Below, piece by piece: positions 17,348 through 24,985 of a stretch of DNA of 36,515 nucleotides (position 1 is the stretch's first letter; the number at the start of each line of letters is the position of its first letter). The DNA is from Clostridia bacterium (GTDB lineage: Bacteria; Bacillota; Clostridia; Lachnospirales; Anaerotignaceae). Where the stretch lies: positions 1-36,515 of the forward strand of contig RZZU01000026.1 of assembly GCA_009929735.1 (NCBI GenBank), given 5' to 3'. Position numbers and translations under genes: made by a program. The notes under the pieces are model-generated. The model had not been told where the DNA came from, made no database searches, and was given only the letters and a program-made list of their open reading frames with translations.

Positions 17348-19183
17348 TTAAATCCAGTTATCACTTCCTTGTATCCAGCTACCTTCCTGTTTTGTTTCCT
17401 CTGGCTGTTCCACCGTTTCCTCCTGCGCCTCACCATGCAGAAATAGACTGCGAACCCCCATAATTTCCGCCGCTGCCGCCGCATAAACCTCTGTGTCTAA
17501 ATAGTGGTTGTCCGCATGGGTGGTTTTCTTTACCCAAATTTGATTATTTTGTGTCTTTCCACGCTCTGTGATTTTATGCTCTGAGGTAACTTGGCAAGCA
17601 TAGTCCATGTCACAGCCTTGATAAACCATCCATGCGCCCTCACCCTGTTTTCTCAGCATTCTGGCGGCAATCATATCTTTGTATTTTCCAACATCAATCA
17701 ATACCAAAGCCATACCAGTGGCAGCAGAGCCGGCTTTATTTATGGTGCTTATTCTGTAATTTCCCTCCATGGCACTGCGCCCCTTGCAGGGCAAAACCCA
17801 GTCTTGATTTTTCACACAAAAATCATATACCCTGTCCGTTTGGTCACCCGAGTCAATTAAGGTTAAGCTTACCAAATACCCCTCACCGTTTCGCTTGCGG
17901 TAAGGAATACCCATAATCCGCTCCGCATCTTCCATATCACGGGCTTGTCCATGGGCGATATTTTGAGAGGTCATAAAATCCCCCCAGGCACGAATCGACC
18001 AATAAATACTATCCTTTTGCACATCAATGCCGCCCGTGAGCAGCTTCGCCCAGTCTGGTACCTCAAACTCCTCATAGTCTGTTTGACATTCCATCACCAA
18101 ATCCTCACTGGTTCTTAGGTTTGTGTTTTCCCATGGTTCTGCAAGCCATGAGTTGACAAAGTTTTGCAGCCGCTCAGGATCTCCCTCGCTGTTTAAAAAC
18201 TCCAGTGCGATTTCCTCCCATGTTAAAAAACGGCTGTATAGCGCATTCAGCCAAAAGGAAATGCTCCTCGCTCTACCACTGCAGGTTTTATTCACGGTGC
18301 GCCATTCCCCCTGCTGAATGATTTGGTATTTTTCCTTGTCGGAAATTTCCCCGCCGCATTCTTGGCAAAGATAAACCGCCTCCTTTGCACGATCCGAAGG
18401 AGACATTTTCTCACCCTTTGGAAATTTAATTTGCTTAAAAACCAAGGTAATCCAATTCCCACAATGAGGGCACTGGACAAAATATTGCTTTTGCTCATCG
18501 GCACTTTCATGAAGCATCCAAACATAGTTTGTCTTTAGCGTAGGCGTGGACGTAGTAAATATTTTTTTTGAAAAAGTGAACGTCCTCGTTCTTTCTTTCG
18601 CCAAATTGTAAGGGGAGGCCTCTTTCTTGCTTGCGCCCCCCAGCTTGTCAATCTCATCAAAAAACAGATATTTAATAGATTTGGAAGCCAGCTTGGAGGG
18701 AGAACCCGCTCCACGTAAGTAAAGATTCATGCCGTAAAATTTCAACGCCAATTCCTTTGATTCATTCTTCCGAAACTTCTCAGCAATTTCTTTTGTTTTC
18801 AATAGCGATGGCTGCAAGCGATCCCTTGAGGTGTCCTTTGCCAAATCATCCGTAGGATAAACAATCATGGTGGGTGCCGGACTTTGCATGATGATATAGC
18901 CAAGCATATTTAGCAATGCCTCGGTACCGCCTACCTGCGTGGGCTTTACAAAATTAATTTCCTGCAAATACGGATCATTGAAAGCATCCATAATTCCAAT
19001 CAAATAGGGCGTGATCATATTCGACCAACGCCCCTTAAAATTACTGCTTTCATCCAGCACCCTATATTTTTCCGCCCATGCCGAAACCGTTAGCTTTTCA
19101 GGCTTCCGCAAGGCTCTTTTTAGAATAGAAACAAATAAGTTTCTTGTCCTTTGGCGGGATCTCCGCTTGTCTGCCGTAGGCAC
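17348..19183 (-). CDS. terL: Terminase large subunit (lambda GpA family)
   Basis: 611 residues, GTG start at 19183 that overlaps the small-subunit stop as TAGTG, with GAGGAATCAT upstream. ATPase: Walker-A-like PTQVGGT at 81-87, Walker-B FFDEID at 174-179. A GpA-type zinc-binding pair lies at 238-241 (CPHC) and 273-276 (CQEC). The nuclease half begins at about residue 385 (GIDVQKDSIYW, later LIDSGDQTD and a C-terminal DTEVYAAAAAEIMG). It cuts concatemers at cos sites and packages DNA. Confidence 0.94.
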   Translation of the reverse strand: MPTADKRRSRQRTRNLFVSILKRALRKPEKLTVSAWAEKYRVLDESSNFKGRWSNMITPYLIGIMDAFNDPYLQEINFVKPTQVGGTEALLNMLGYIIMQSPAPTMIVYPTDDLAKDTSRDRLQPSLLKTKEIAEKFRKNESKELALKFYGMNLYLRGAGSPSKLASKSIKYLFFDEIDKLGGASKKEASPYNLAKERTRTFTFSKKIFTTSTPTLKTNYVWMLHESADEQKQYFVQCPHCGNWITLVFKQIKFPKGEKMSPSDRAKEAVYLCQECGGEISDKEKYQIIQQGEWRTVNKTCSGRARSISFWLNALYSRFLTWEEIALEFLNSEGDPERLQNFVNSWLAEPWENTNLRTSEDLVMECQTDYEEFEVPDWAKLLTGGIDVQKDSIYWSIRAWGDFMTSQNIAHGQARDMEDAERIMGIPYRKRNGEGYLVSLTLIDSGDQTDRVYDFCVKNQDWVLPCKGRSAMEGNYRISTINKAGSAATGMALVLIDVGKYKDMIAARMLRKQGEGAWMVYQGCDMDYACQVTSEHKITERGKTQNNQIWVKKTTHADNHYLDTEVYAAAAAEIMGVRSLFLHGEAQEETVEQPEETKQEGSWIQGSDNWI

Positions 19184-19716
19184 TATGATTCCTCCTCATC
19201 CTCTTCCAATTCCTCCAGCCGTATATATTCCTTTTCTTTCTCAATCTTCAATGGATCATATTCGGAAAGCTCGTCCAAAGCCTCACAAACTTCCCCCTCC
19301 AATAAGACTAAAATTTTATTTACATCATCCTCCGCCGCTAAAATCGGGGCAGCTTTTTGGGGTATGGACAATAAACGGTCACGAAAATTCACCAGCATAT
19401 CCGTCAAAAATTCCTCCACATCGTCGGCCGCATGAAGCTGTCGGCGGAGGCGTTTTAGCTTCAACATGGAGATCTTTTTTTTGATTTCTTCATGCTCCGT
19501 GGAAACCTGTTCTTTGTTTAAAGATGTCCCCCTGTTCGTTTCCGCATCCACCTGGTATTGGATGAACTCCTGAACGCATTTTCCAAGGTCATAGCGTTTT
19601 TCTCTTTTCCCACCATGCTCATAGCTCTGAAAAAGCCCAAATTCATTGATTAGCTGGCGAATTCTCCGATCCGTCACGCCTAAAATTGTAGATAGCTGTT
19701 TTTGATTCACTTCCAT
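19183..19716 (-). CDS. terS: Terminase small subunit (Nu1-like)
   Basis: 177 residues. Residues 1-50 form a winged-helix-like DNA-binding head (VNQKQLSTILGVTDRRIRQLINEFGL), the Nu1 arrangement; residues 70-115 are a coiled-coil oligomerisation part. The C-terminus is very acidic. The head recognises cosB in lambda-type phages. First gene of the late operon after the 19717-20007 interval. Confidence 0.85.
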   Translation of the reverse strand: MEVNQKQLSTILGVTDRRIRQLINEFGLFQSYEHGGKREKRYDLGKCVQEFIQYQVDAETNRGTSLNKEQVSTEHEEIKKKISMLKLKRLRRQLHAADDVEEFLTDMLVNFRDRLLSIPQKAAPILAAEDDVNKILVLLEGEVCEALDELSEYDPLKIEKEKEYIRLEELEEDEEES

Positions 19717-19739
19717 ATAATGTCTTTTACCCCCTTTCG

Positions 19740-19830
19740 ACCCTCCGTTTCCCCTCGTTAGCGGAAGGAAGTACGAGATTTTTTTTTATTTTTTTAGAGG
19801 AAAATGCCGCGCTCGCCGACGCGCAGTCCA
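19740..19830 (-). other. Candidate cos / packaging site region
   Basis: The interval 19717-20007 has no convincing gene. On the minus strand, reading toward terS, it holds a GC-rich block (about 19808-19828) with CGTCGGCGAGCGCGG, then an A/T-rich stretch. Lambda's cosN left end begins with GGCGGCGACCTCGCGGG followed by a T-rich stretch, so the two share CGGCGA and a following CGCGG. It lies about 90-110 bp before the small terminase start, where cosN/cosB sits in lambda. Candidate only. Confidence 0.35.
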
Positions 19831-19910
19831 TTTTGGGTCGGGGTAGTACCTAACGCATTCGCTCGGTGGTTCCGCCTCATGCCACCCTTGGATACTGCCC
19901 TGCTGTCCAA

Positions 19911-19943
19911 GAGAACAAAAAGAGACCGTTTAACTGGTCTCTT
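19911..19943 (-). terminator. Rho-independent terminator upstream of the late operon
   Basis: Inverted repeat AGAGACC/GGTCTCT with an 8-base loop, followed on the minus strand by TTTTTGTT. It would end transcripts coming from the minus-strand early region before the terminase genes, so late genes would need antitermination or a promoter in this interval. Confidence 0.7.
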
Positions 19944-20007
19944 CGTTCTCGCTACTCTTTCGATGATACTATATTACCACAAAATTTGCCCCCACTACTA
20001 ACAACTT

Positions 20008-20463
20008 TCATTTTATAATACGCAATCCTCTTTCTTTTGAAAAAATATATCGTGCACTTCTTAGCCATCTGTAAATGGACATGCTACTCGCAGGGATTTC
20101 AATTTCAGCCTTATGTACCCTTTCACTGATATCCCCCTTATCCAATCCTTTTCCTGCATCTGTAAAATAAACAATCTCAACAGCTTTCTTTTGTTCAGGT
20201 GTCAATTGCTTCATAGTTTTTTCTACTGCAATAATATCTAATATTTCGGCTTTCAAATCTTCAACCTTTTTTTCTGCCTCCATAACTGCATACGCTGTAC
20301 TGTCTGAATAAGACCCGCTTCCAGAACGGATTACCTCTCGCTTCGACTGCTCATAAATCCGCTCTTTCACCTGCTGTTTCAATTCCTCTGAGGTTTTCAT
20401 CCCACAGGCCGCATAATACCGAAAGGCTTCCGTTGCGTAATCCCTTATGTTATCCTTTTTCAC
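20008..20463 (-). CDS. Phage late-gene regulator-like protein (RinA/ArpU or sigma-region-4-like)
   Basis: 151 residues; GTG start at 20463 about 8 bases after GAGGAGGGG. N-terminal helix, then the TMKQLTPEQKKAVEIVYF block followed by SERVHKAEIEIPASSMSIYRWLRSARYIFSKE, a helix-turn-helix similar to the end of ArpU/RinA-type phage late activators, which resemble sigma-70 region 4. Its gene sits at the end of the early region just before terminase, where such activators usually lie. Confidence 0.65.
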   Translation of the reverse strand: MKKDNIRDYATEAFRYYAACGMKTSEELKQQVKERIYEQSKREVIRSGSGSYSDSTAYAVMEAEKKVEDLKAEILDIIAVEKTMKQLTPEQKKAVEIVYFTDAGKGLDKGDISERVHKAEIEIPASSMSIYRWLRSARYIFSKERGLRIIK

Positions 20464-20629
20464 CGGCCATCCCCTCCTCTTTCACTTGCCCGCATCGTTC
20501 AGGATTATTTAAACAAGGATTTTTGCATGATGCTCTGTTGATACAATCCATGCAGCAGATATTTCCATGCCTACGGTCACAGTTGAATATATTACAGCGT
20601 CTGCCGACTTTGTTTTTTGTTGTTTTCAT
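20450..20629 (-). CDS. Small Cys-rich phage protein (59 aa)
   Basis: ATG at 20629, TAA at 20450-20452. Eight to nine cysteines in 59 residues, arranged as C-x4-C and CC-x2-C...C-x3-C-x7-C, so a zinc- or disulfide-stabilised fold is likely. It overlaps the downstream regulator's GTG start by 14 bp, so the two are probably translated together. Function unknown. Confidence 0.68.
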   Translation of the reverse strand: MKTTKNKVGRRCNIFNCDRRHGNICCMDCINRASCKNPCLNNPERCGQVKEEGMAGEKG

Positions 20630-20651
20630 CTTACACCGCCCTTCTCAAATC

Positions 20652-21179
20652 TTACTCTTTCGGCTTATTCATATAATCCAAAAACAAAACAGCCCCATTA
20701 AATTTAACCCGAAATTCCTCAATATCACTTGCGGTAATGTACTTTCGGCCATAATGCTCTTTCATCTCCCGCCAAATTTCCCAAGGGATGAAGAAAAACT
20801 TATCTTCAATCCCAATACAAACCGCCGCTACCGCTCCCAAATTCATATGACTTTCTAAAACTTTTTGTTGCTCTGCTGTTAGAACGTCCCGCTTCATTCG
20901 GTCGGAAGTAGTTGTTTTGGCTTCAAACACAATAGACCTTCCATCCGAAAGTGTTCCTTGAAAATCCGGCTGGGCATGGGCTGTAAATCTCCCCGTAAAA
21001 ATCCCATATTCGCCTTTACTCAAAACTCGGAACGGCTCAGGCGTTTTACTAATTTCCGCCCGACCATTTTCCCTGTATGTACTGCATCCCGCCATGATTG
21101 CACTTTCAAATAAATGCCCTTGGGCGTTATTTCCTGCATTTTGGTATTGCTGCTTGACTGACCGCTGATTGTAACGCAT
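20652..21179 (-). CDS. recU: RecU-like Holliday junction resolvase
   Basis: 175 residues, ATG 21179 after GGGGGAAGC. RecU fold: conserved N-terminal E25 and the metal-binding core PDF...(V/I)xFEAK with D72, E86 and K88. It would resolve branched phage DNA. Similar RecU copies are common in Firmicute phages. Confidence 0.87.
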   Translation of the reverse strand: MRYNQRSVKQQYQNAGNNAQGHLFESAIMAGCSTYRENGRAEISKTPEPFRVLSKGEYGIFTGRFTAHAQPDFQGTLSDGRSIVFEAKTTTSDRMKRDVLTAEQQKVLESHMNLGAVAAVCIGIEDKFFFIPWEIWREMKEHYGRKYITASDIEEFRVKFNGAVLFLDYMNKPKE

Positions 21180-21203
21180 TGCTTCCCCCTCCTATTCCCA
21201 TAC

Positions 21204-22205
21204 CTAATATTTAATTCCTACATAGTCCAACACTGTTTTCATTCCCAAACCGCCGCTGTCCCATGGTCTTAGACAATAACTATAAACAGTTGGGTGGGTT
21301 ATTTTCATTCTTTGAAATCGGTTAGGCTCCTGTTCCAAATGAGCACCAAACATACAGAACATACACCCTGTACGGCTAACCCCTGTGGTGCGAAACTTTG
21401 GCGGCGAATATCCATCCAGCCACATTTGACCGTCCATTTCACAATCAGCAATAACTTCACCATACACAGAAGCAATTTTTATATTATTCTTTGCTATGTA
21501 TTCAAGCGCATCATTTCCAACCCATAATGACATTGGGTTGCTAATAGGATATTTTGAATCATATAAATTGCACCCATTGTTTATCCACTTCTGTGACCTC
21601 AACTTGCTTTCATCTGCCATTTGCCCCGTGATTGGCACTTTGCCAGTTTTTTTATGAAAATTATGTAATGGCTTTTTCTTCATAACATCACAACACTGAT
21701 TACCTACACCAAATGGTGCATCTAATAAAAAACACCATTTTTCTTGATTGTATTGAGATTTCTTGCCCTCAAATTCTAGTTCTCCACGAAGTTTTTTGAC
21801 ATAAATATTTTCAGGGTTATTAGACCGCCGTGAATAGTAAACGCTTTTCGAAACTTCTTTACTGATCACGGGATAACCATATTTTTCAATGACCTGTCTA
21901 AAATTTATTTCAGGTCTTAAAAGTGTTACATTGTCAAAAGTTTTTACAAACTCTTTTATTTCCGGATATTCAAGCCCAGTATCTACAAAAACCGCTTCCA
22001 TATCCGGATACATTTCTCTAGCAATATGCAGTAAAACCGTGCTATCCTTCCCCCCTGAAAAAGAGATATACACACCATTTACCCCATAACGGCCTACCCA
22101 CTCCCTTATTCTTTGGCGGGTCATGCTCAGCTTTATTTCCATTGGAAGTGATTGCATTTGCTTTAATTCTTGCATCGTTCTTTTGACTTCTTCCAAATTT
22201 ATCAC
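21204..22205 (-). CDS. PP-loop ATPase of the PAPS reductase family
   Basis: 333 residues, GTG start at 22205 behind GGGGGAATGA. PP-loop SGGKDS at 50-55 and the FVDTGLEYPE motif at about 73 bind and activate adenylated substrate. Several cysteines (CCDV near 168 and a CMFC pair near 285) may hold an Fe-S cluster. No sulfur-transfer or Dnd-like partner is adjacent. Possible roles are nucleotide, tRNA or DNA sulfur modification; substrate unknown. Confidence 0.8.
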   Translation of the reverse strand: MINLEEVKRTMQELKQMQSLPMEIKLSMTRQRIREWVGRYGVNGVYISFSGGKDSTVLLHIAREMYPDMEAVFVDTGLEYPEIKEFVKTFDNVTLLRPEINFRQVIEKYGYPVISKEVSKSVYYSRRSNNPENIYVKKLRGELEFEGKKSQYNQEKWCFLLDAPFGVGNQCCDVMKKKPLHNFHKKTGKVPITGQMADESKLRSQKWINNGCNLYDSKYPISNPMSLWVGNDALEYIAKNNIKIASVYGEVIADCEMDGQMWLDGYSPPKFRTTGVSRTGCMFCMFGAHLEQEPNRFQRMKITHPTVYSYCLRPWDSGGLGMKTVLDYVGIKY

Positions 22206-22249
22206 TCATTCCCCCTGCACTATGAAAAACCGCTGTGTGTTTATTCCCT

Positions 22250-22411
22250 TTACTCCCTCCCTACAAAATTACAATCCATCAAGCACCAAACCTTATTTGC
22301 CCCGCCGTTTTCCTTGCACCGTTCGCAATTCATGCAAGTTCCTTCTTCCTTATCGAAGCACCCCCGGCACAAGCATTTTTCACAATTCGGTTTTCTCTTT
22401 TCCTGTTCCAT
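22250..22411 (-). CDS. Small Cys-rich zinc-ribbon-like protein (53 aa)
   Basis: ATG at 22411 (another at 22417), stop at 22250-22252. Sequence has C-x2-C-x2-C, C-x2-C-x2-C and C-x3-C groups in 53 residues, so a tight metal- or disulfide-bound fold. It overlaps the end of the HUH protein gene by 32 bp and reads in the same direction. No function recognised. Confidence 0.62.
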   Translation of the reverse strand: MEQEKRKPNCEKCLCRGCFDKEEGTCMNCERCKENGGANKVWCLMDCNFVGRE

Positions 22412-23108
22412 AATCATCACCACCTAATCGAATTGCCTTTAAATACCGAACCGCTCCGATGTCCTCGGAAAAATATTCACTGCTCTCCACAACCACATAC
22501 CCCTTTGGTGCTTGGGGCTTCTTTTTTGGTTTTACCGAACCAAGCTTTTTTACCACAACTTTGGGTTGTACCAAATTTCTGCTGGTGGTCCATCTTTTTT
22601 CATACTCTTTTATATTTTCCTTGGTTATGTATCTGGCAAGACCTGTATAATCTCCGCCCGGTTCTAATTGGGAAATCATAACTCGACCGTTCCCCCACAG
22701 CTCCGTCATTTCTTTCAACGTAATATCCATGGCATTTACCAAAAGATGATGATGCTCTCGGCCACTTTCGGATTCTGTGACTACGATGTACTTTATTGCA
22801 GGAAGTCCCCTTTTCTTTCTGCACCGTCTTAGGCGGCTTAAAAAGTTCCGCAGCTCTCTTTTGATTTCTTCCCTGGATAATCTGCAGCGGTATGTCAGCG
22901 TGATAAACAAATCCCCCTGCTTAAAATTTGCATTAATCAATCTGGATAATTTTCTTCTGGCTATTTTCAAATTCCGCTCTTTTTGTTCCTCGGAAGTAAG
23001 AAGTTCATTTTGCCCTCTGTTATATTTTTTCCCGATGGCTCTTGGGGAGTAATACTCCTCACATTCATATACGTCCCCTGCCCATATGTGTTTTCTATAT
23101 CTTGGCAT
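22380..23108 (-). CDS. HUH-type rolling-circle replication initiator-like protein
   Basis: 242 residues, ATG 23108 behind AAAGGGGTATAGC. The three Rep motifs are visible: motif 1 FITLTY (68-73), motif 2 with a triple His, EHHHLL (119-121 the His), and motif 3 ARYITKE with the candidate nucleophile Y160 and K163 (YxxK). HUH endonucleases nick DNA and start rolling-circle copying, as P2 gpA does. No other recognisable replication initiator is present in the early region. Confidence 0.75.
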   Translation of the reverse strand: MPRYRKHIWAGDVYECEEYYSPRAIGKKYNRGQNELLTSEEQKERNLKIARRKLSRLINANFKQGDLFITLTYRCRLSREEIKRELRNFLSRLRRCRKKRGLPAIKYIVVTESESGREHHHLLVNAMDITLKEMTELWGNGRVMISQLEPGGDYTGLARYITKENIKEYEKRWTTSRNLVQPKVVVKKLGSVKPKKKPQAPKGYVVVESSEYFSEDIGAVRYLKAIRLGGDDYGTGKEKTEL

Positions 23109-23238
23109 TGCTATACCCCTTTCAATAAATATCCATAGCCCTAATGTTAATCTCTTTATCTAGGAGCTAAAGGGCTTTCTTGCCCCCAAATTCCAAAGTT
23201 TTAGAAATAGGCTTTATAATAGGAAGCAACCCAAAATA

Positions 23239-23268
23239 CTTGTGAAATAATGTCCCTTGGTGTATAAT
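23239..23268 (+). promoter_or_regulatory. Plus-strand promoter of a short RNA (A)
   Basis: TTGTGA (23240-23245), exactly 17 bases, then perfect TATAAT (23263-23268). It faces against the minus-strand operon and reads into a hairpin-plus-T-run about 35-70 bases downstream. Confidence 0.55.
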
Positions 23269-23301
23269 GTAGGTACTATATCTTGGGTTTTATTTAAAGC
23301 C

Positions 23302-23348
23302 TTGCCCCGCTCTTGTTCCTGCAGGAGAGGGGCATTTTCTTTATTCTC
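23302..23348 (+). terminator. Hairpin with T-run, copy A
   Basis: GCCCC-G-CTCTTG / CAGGAG-A-GGGGC stem (one mismatch, one G-U pair) with a 6-base loop, followed by ATTTTCTTTATT on the plus strand. Read on the minus strand it encodes a 13-codon open frame MPLSCRNKSGARL. Copy B at 23970-24020 has the same layout. Confidence 0.55.
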
Positions 23349-23355
23349 GCTTTGC

Positions 23356-23934
23356 CTATTCTTCATCTTGGCCGCTACAATCTTCCGCCATAGTCCTCCT
23401 AACCTCAGCCCTGCACCGATCAGCTAATGCATCAACAGCTTCAAATAATGATGTGCCCCCTTGTATGTATTCCATGATCACAGCGGACAGCACCATCCCA
23501 TCTTTTACTGCAATGGCTCTTTCCTTTCCACTCTTTCTAATAAAATACCGCTTATAACCTTCTTCTTTTTTCACCGTTGGTGCCATCAATTCCGTGTCTA
23601 TCCATATCACGCCATCAAATGTGTAAATCGGAGTCAATAATTTTCCTCCATAAATCACTGAAATTTCCGCTTCCTCTGCGGTTATTTCCACATCATCGGG
23701 TAAATCATTTTTTAGAATGTGAGCTGGTTCATTTTGGCATCTTGCCAGCCACTTTTCCCTGCTATCATCCGATACGCCCATTACAGTTAAAACGGTATCC
23801 TCATCTAACACAGGCATATTTTCCAAACGATAGACAGCACTCCCGATGCTCAGCCATTGCTGTCCATCTTCATCCTTCATTAATATTGCAGCCTTGTTTC
23901 TTTTTGCCAGTGTTGTAATTTTAGAAAATTTCAT
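23356..23934 (-). CDS. Conserved hypothetical phage protein (192 aa)
   Basis: ATG 23934 behind GAGGTGAAAACTAA. Not recognised. Mixed alpha/beta sequence; N-terminal half beta-rich, C-terminal residues 155-185 helical with Cys near R-CRAEVRRTM. It lies in the early minus-strand operon, flanked on both sides by the paired hairpins at 23302-23348 and 23970-24020. Confidence 0.68.
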   Translation of the reverse strand: MKFSKITTLAKRNKAAILMKDEDGQQWLSIGSAVYRLENMPVLDEDTVLTVMGVSDDSREKWLARCQNEPAHILKNDLPDDVEITAEEAEISVIYGGKLLTPIYTFDGVIWIDTELMAPTVKKEEGYKRYFIRKSGKERAIAVKDGMVLSAVIMEYIQGGTSLFEAVDALADRCRAEVRRTMAEDCSGQDEE

Positions 23935-23969
23935 TTAGTTTTCACCTCACAAATTCTTTTGGGCTTTTT

Positions 23970-24020
23970 ATCTAAAACCTTGCCCCACTCCTGATACCGC
24001 AAGAGAGGGGCATTTTTTTG
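23970..24020 (+). repeat. Hairpin copy B, related to copy A
   Basis: GCCCC-A-CTCCTG / CAAGAG-A-GGGGC with T-run (ATTTTTTTG) on the plus strand; surrounding bases TTGGG..TTTTTATCTAAAACCTTGCCCC are shared with copy A. In copy B the G-U wobble would occur on the minus strand instead. Minus-strand frame: MPLSCGIRSGARF. See findings. Confidence 0.5.
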
Positions 24021-24023
24021 TTC

Positions 24024-24152
24024 TCATTCTGTTTTTTCTTCCTTTTGGCAGACACAGGCTTCCTGTGTTTCTTCCATATTATGTTCACAATCACAGGTTT
24101 CCCCATGGTCTAAAGTTGCACCACAAATGGGGCAAACATCAAATTTACTCAT
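24024..24152 (-). CDS. Tiny zinc-ribbon-like protein (42 aa)
   Basis: ATG 24152 with GGAGG five bases upstream, TGA at 24024. Sequence holds a CPICG ribbon at residues 7-11 and further Cys at 20, 22, 33 and 35. Probable metal binder. Function unknown; part of the minus-strand early operon. Confidence 0.65.
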   Translation of the reverse strand: MSKFDVCPICGATLDHGETCDCEHNMEETQEACVCQKEEKTE

Positions 24153-24188
24153 AATAACCTCCTATGTATCCGTATATTTCAAATTTTC

Positions 24189-24260
24189 TTGTTTCAAAAA
24201 AGAATATATGCTATAATAAATCTGCGTATGGTGCTGGGTTTCCCAGTGCCTTTTTTATTG
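24189..24260 (+). ncRNA. Putative short plus-strand RNA (C)
   Basis: TTGTTT (24189-24194), 17 bases, TATAAT (24212-24217), then within about 40 bases a GGTGCTGGG-TTT-CCCAGTGCC hairpin and TTTTTTATT. The stem has two G-U pairs on the plus strand (C-A mismatches on the minus strand), which argues for plus-strand RNA. Likely a transcript of about 35-45 bases, antisense in direction to the operon. Inference. Confidence 0.5.
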
Positions 24261-24270
24261 CATAAATTCC

Positions 24271-24534
24271 TCATTTCTTCCTCCGTGGCTTGTCCAGCCA
24301 AAAACCAACCATAACAATAATTACTACAATGGCACAGCACTCATAAAATAAAAGAGCCTTTTCCGGTGCCGCTTCCGACTTCGAAACATTAATTACCGCT
24401 GAGATTATTGCAACAATCAGCAGAAAAATACTCTTAAGCACTGCTGAAATGATATAGTTCCTGTGCCTACGCTTTTCTCGCTTCTGTTTCCTTGTTTTTA
24501 AATCATAGAATTTTTCAACCTCCTTTATATCCAC
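24271..24534 (-). CDS. Small two-helix membrane protein
   Basis: 87 residues from GTG 24534, six bases after GGGGAG (a TTG at 24540 is the longer alternative). Basic N-terminus with RKQKREKRRHRN, then hydrophobic helices at about residues 28-50 and 63-80. Membrane role not known; position in the early operon suggests a phage-host interface protein. Confidence 0.6.
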   Translation of the reverse strand: MDIKEVEKFYDLKTRKQKREKRRHRNYIISAVLKSIFLLIVAIISAVINVSKSEAAPEKALLFYECCAIVVIIVMVGFWLDKPRRKK

Positions 24535-24549
24535 GCTCAACTCCCCCTC

Positions 24550-24696
24550 TTATAAGTTGATAAAAACCGAATTTTCCTTTTCTTTAAATCCCTTGATTTT
24601 TTGGTACAAAAATGGCGTTTTATCAACACTTAATCCATCTTTAAAAAACAAAAAATCTTTGCTAGGAAACTTTTTTCGTAGCTCATTGATCGTCAT
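24550..24696 (-). CDS. Small hypothetical protein (48 aa)
   Basis: ATG 24696 with GGAGAGAAGGG, TAA at 24550-24552. Lys-rich with aromatic patches. Not recognised. Confidence 0.55.
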   Translation of the reverse strand: MTINELRKKFPSKDFLFFKDGLSVDKTPFLYQKIKGFKEKENSVFINL

Positions 24697-24756
24697 ATGA
24701 GACCCTTCTCTCCTTATTTATTCCTGCCACCTTACAATATTTCAACCCGCTCCCCC

Positions 24757-24972
24757 TTAAAGCTCCATGCCATTCAAAATATCTCTCAGGGCTTTGGCTT
24801 CCTCCAGACTTAAGACAACCCCCTTGGCGCATTCCGTATGGGTATCATTCCACCCACGGATGTCAATTTGCTCTTTTCTGCCATTCCAGCTGATAAGGTT
24901 GACTTCTTTGTTCCATTTCCCCTCAGAGATAACCCCGAAGGTTTTTGTAATTTCTCCGTTTTTTACCACCAT
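24757..24972 (-). CDS. YdbC-like PC4-fold DNA-binding protein
   Basis: 71 residues from ATG 24972 (GGAGGAAAAG upstream). The line KWNKEVNLISWNGRKEQIDIRGWNDTHTECAKGVVLSLEEAKALRDIL is the PC4/YdbC family pattern: curved beta sheet, then helix. Such proteins bind single-stranded DNA, fitting a role in replication or recombination. Confidence 0.75.
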   Translation of the reverse strand: MVVKNGEITKTFGVISEGKWNKEVNLISWNGRKEQIDIRGWNDTHTECAKGVVLSLEEAKALRDILNGMEL

Positions 24973-24985
24973 CTGCTTTTCCTCC

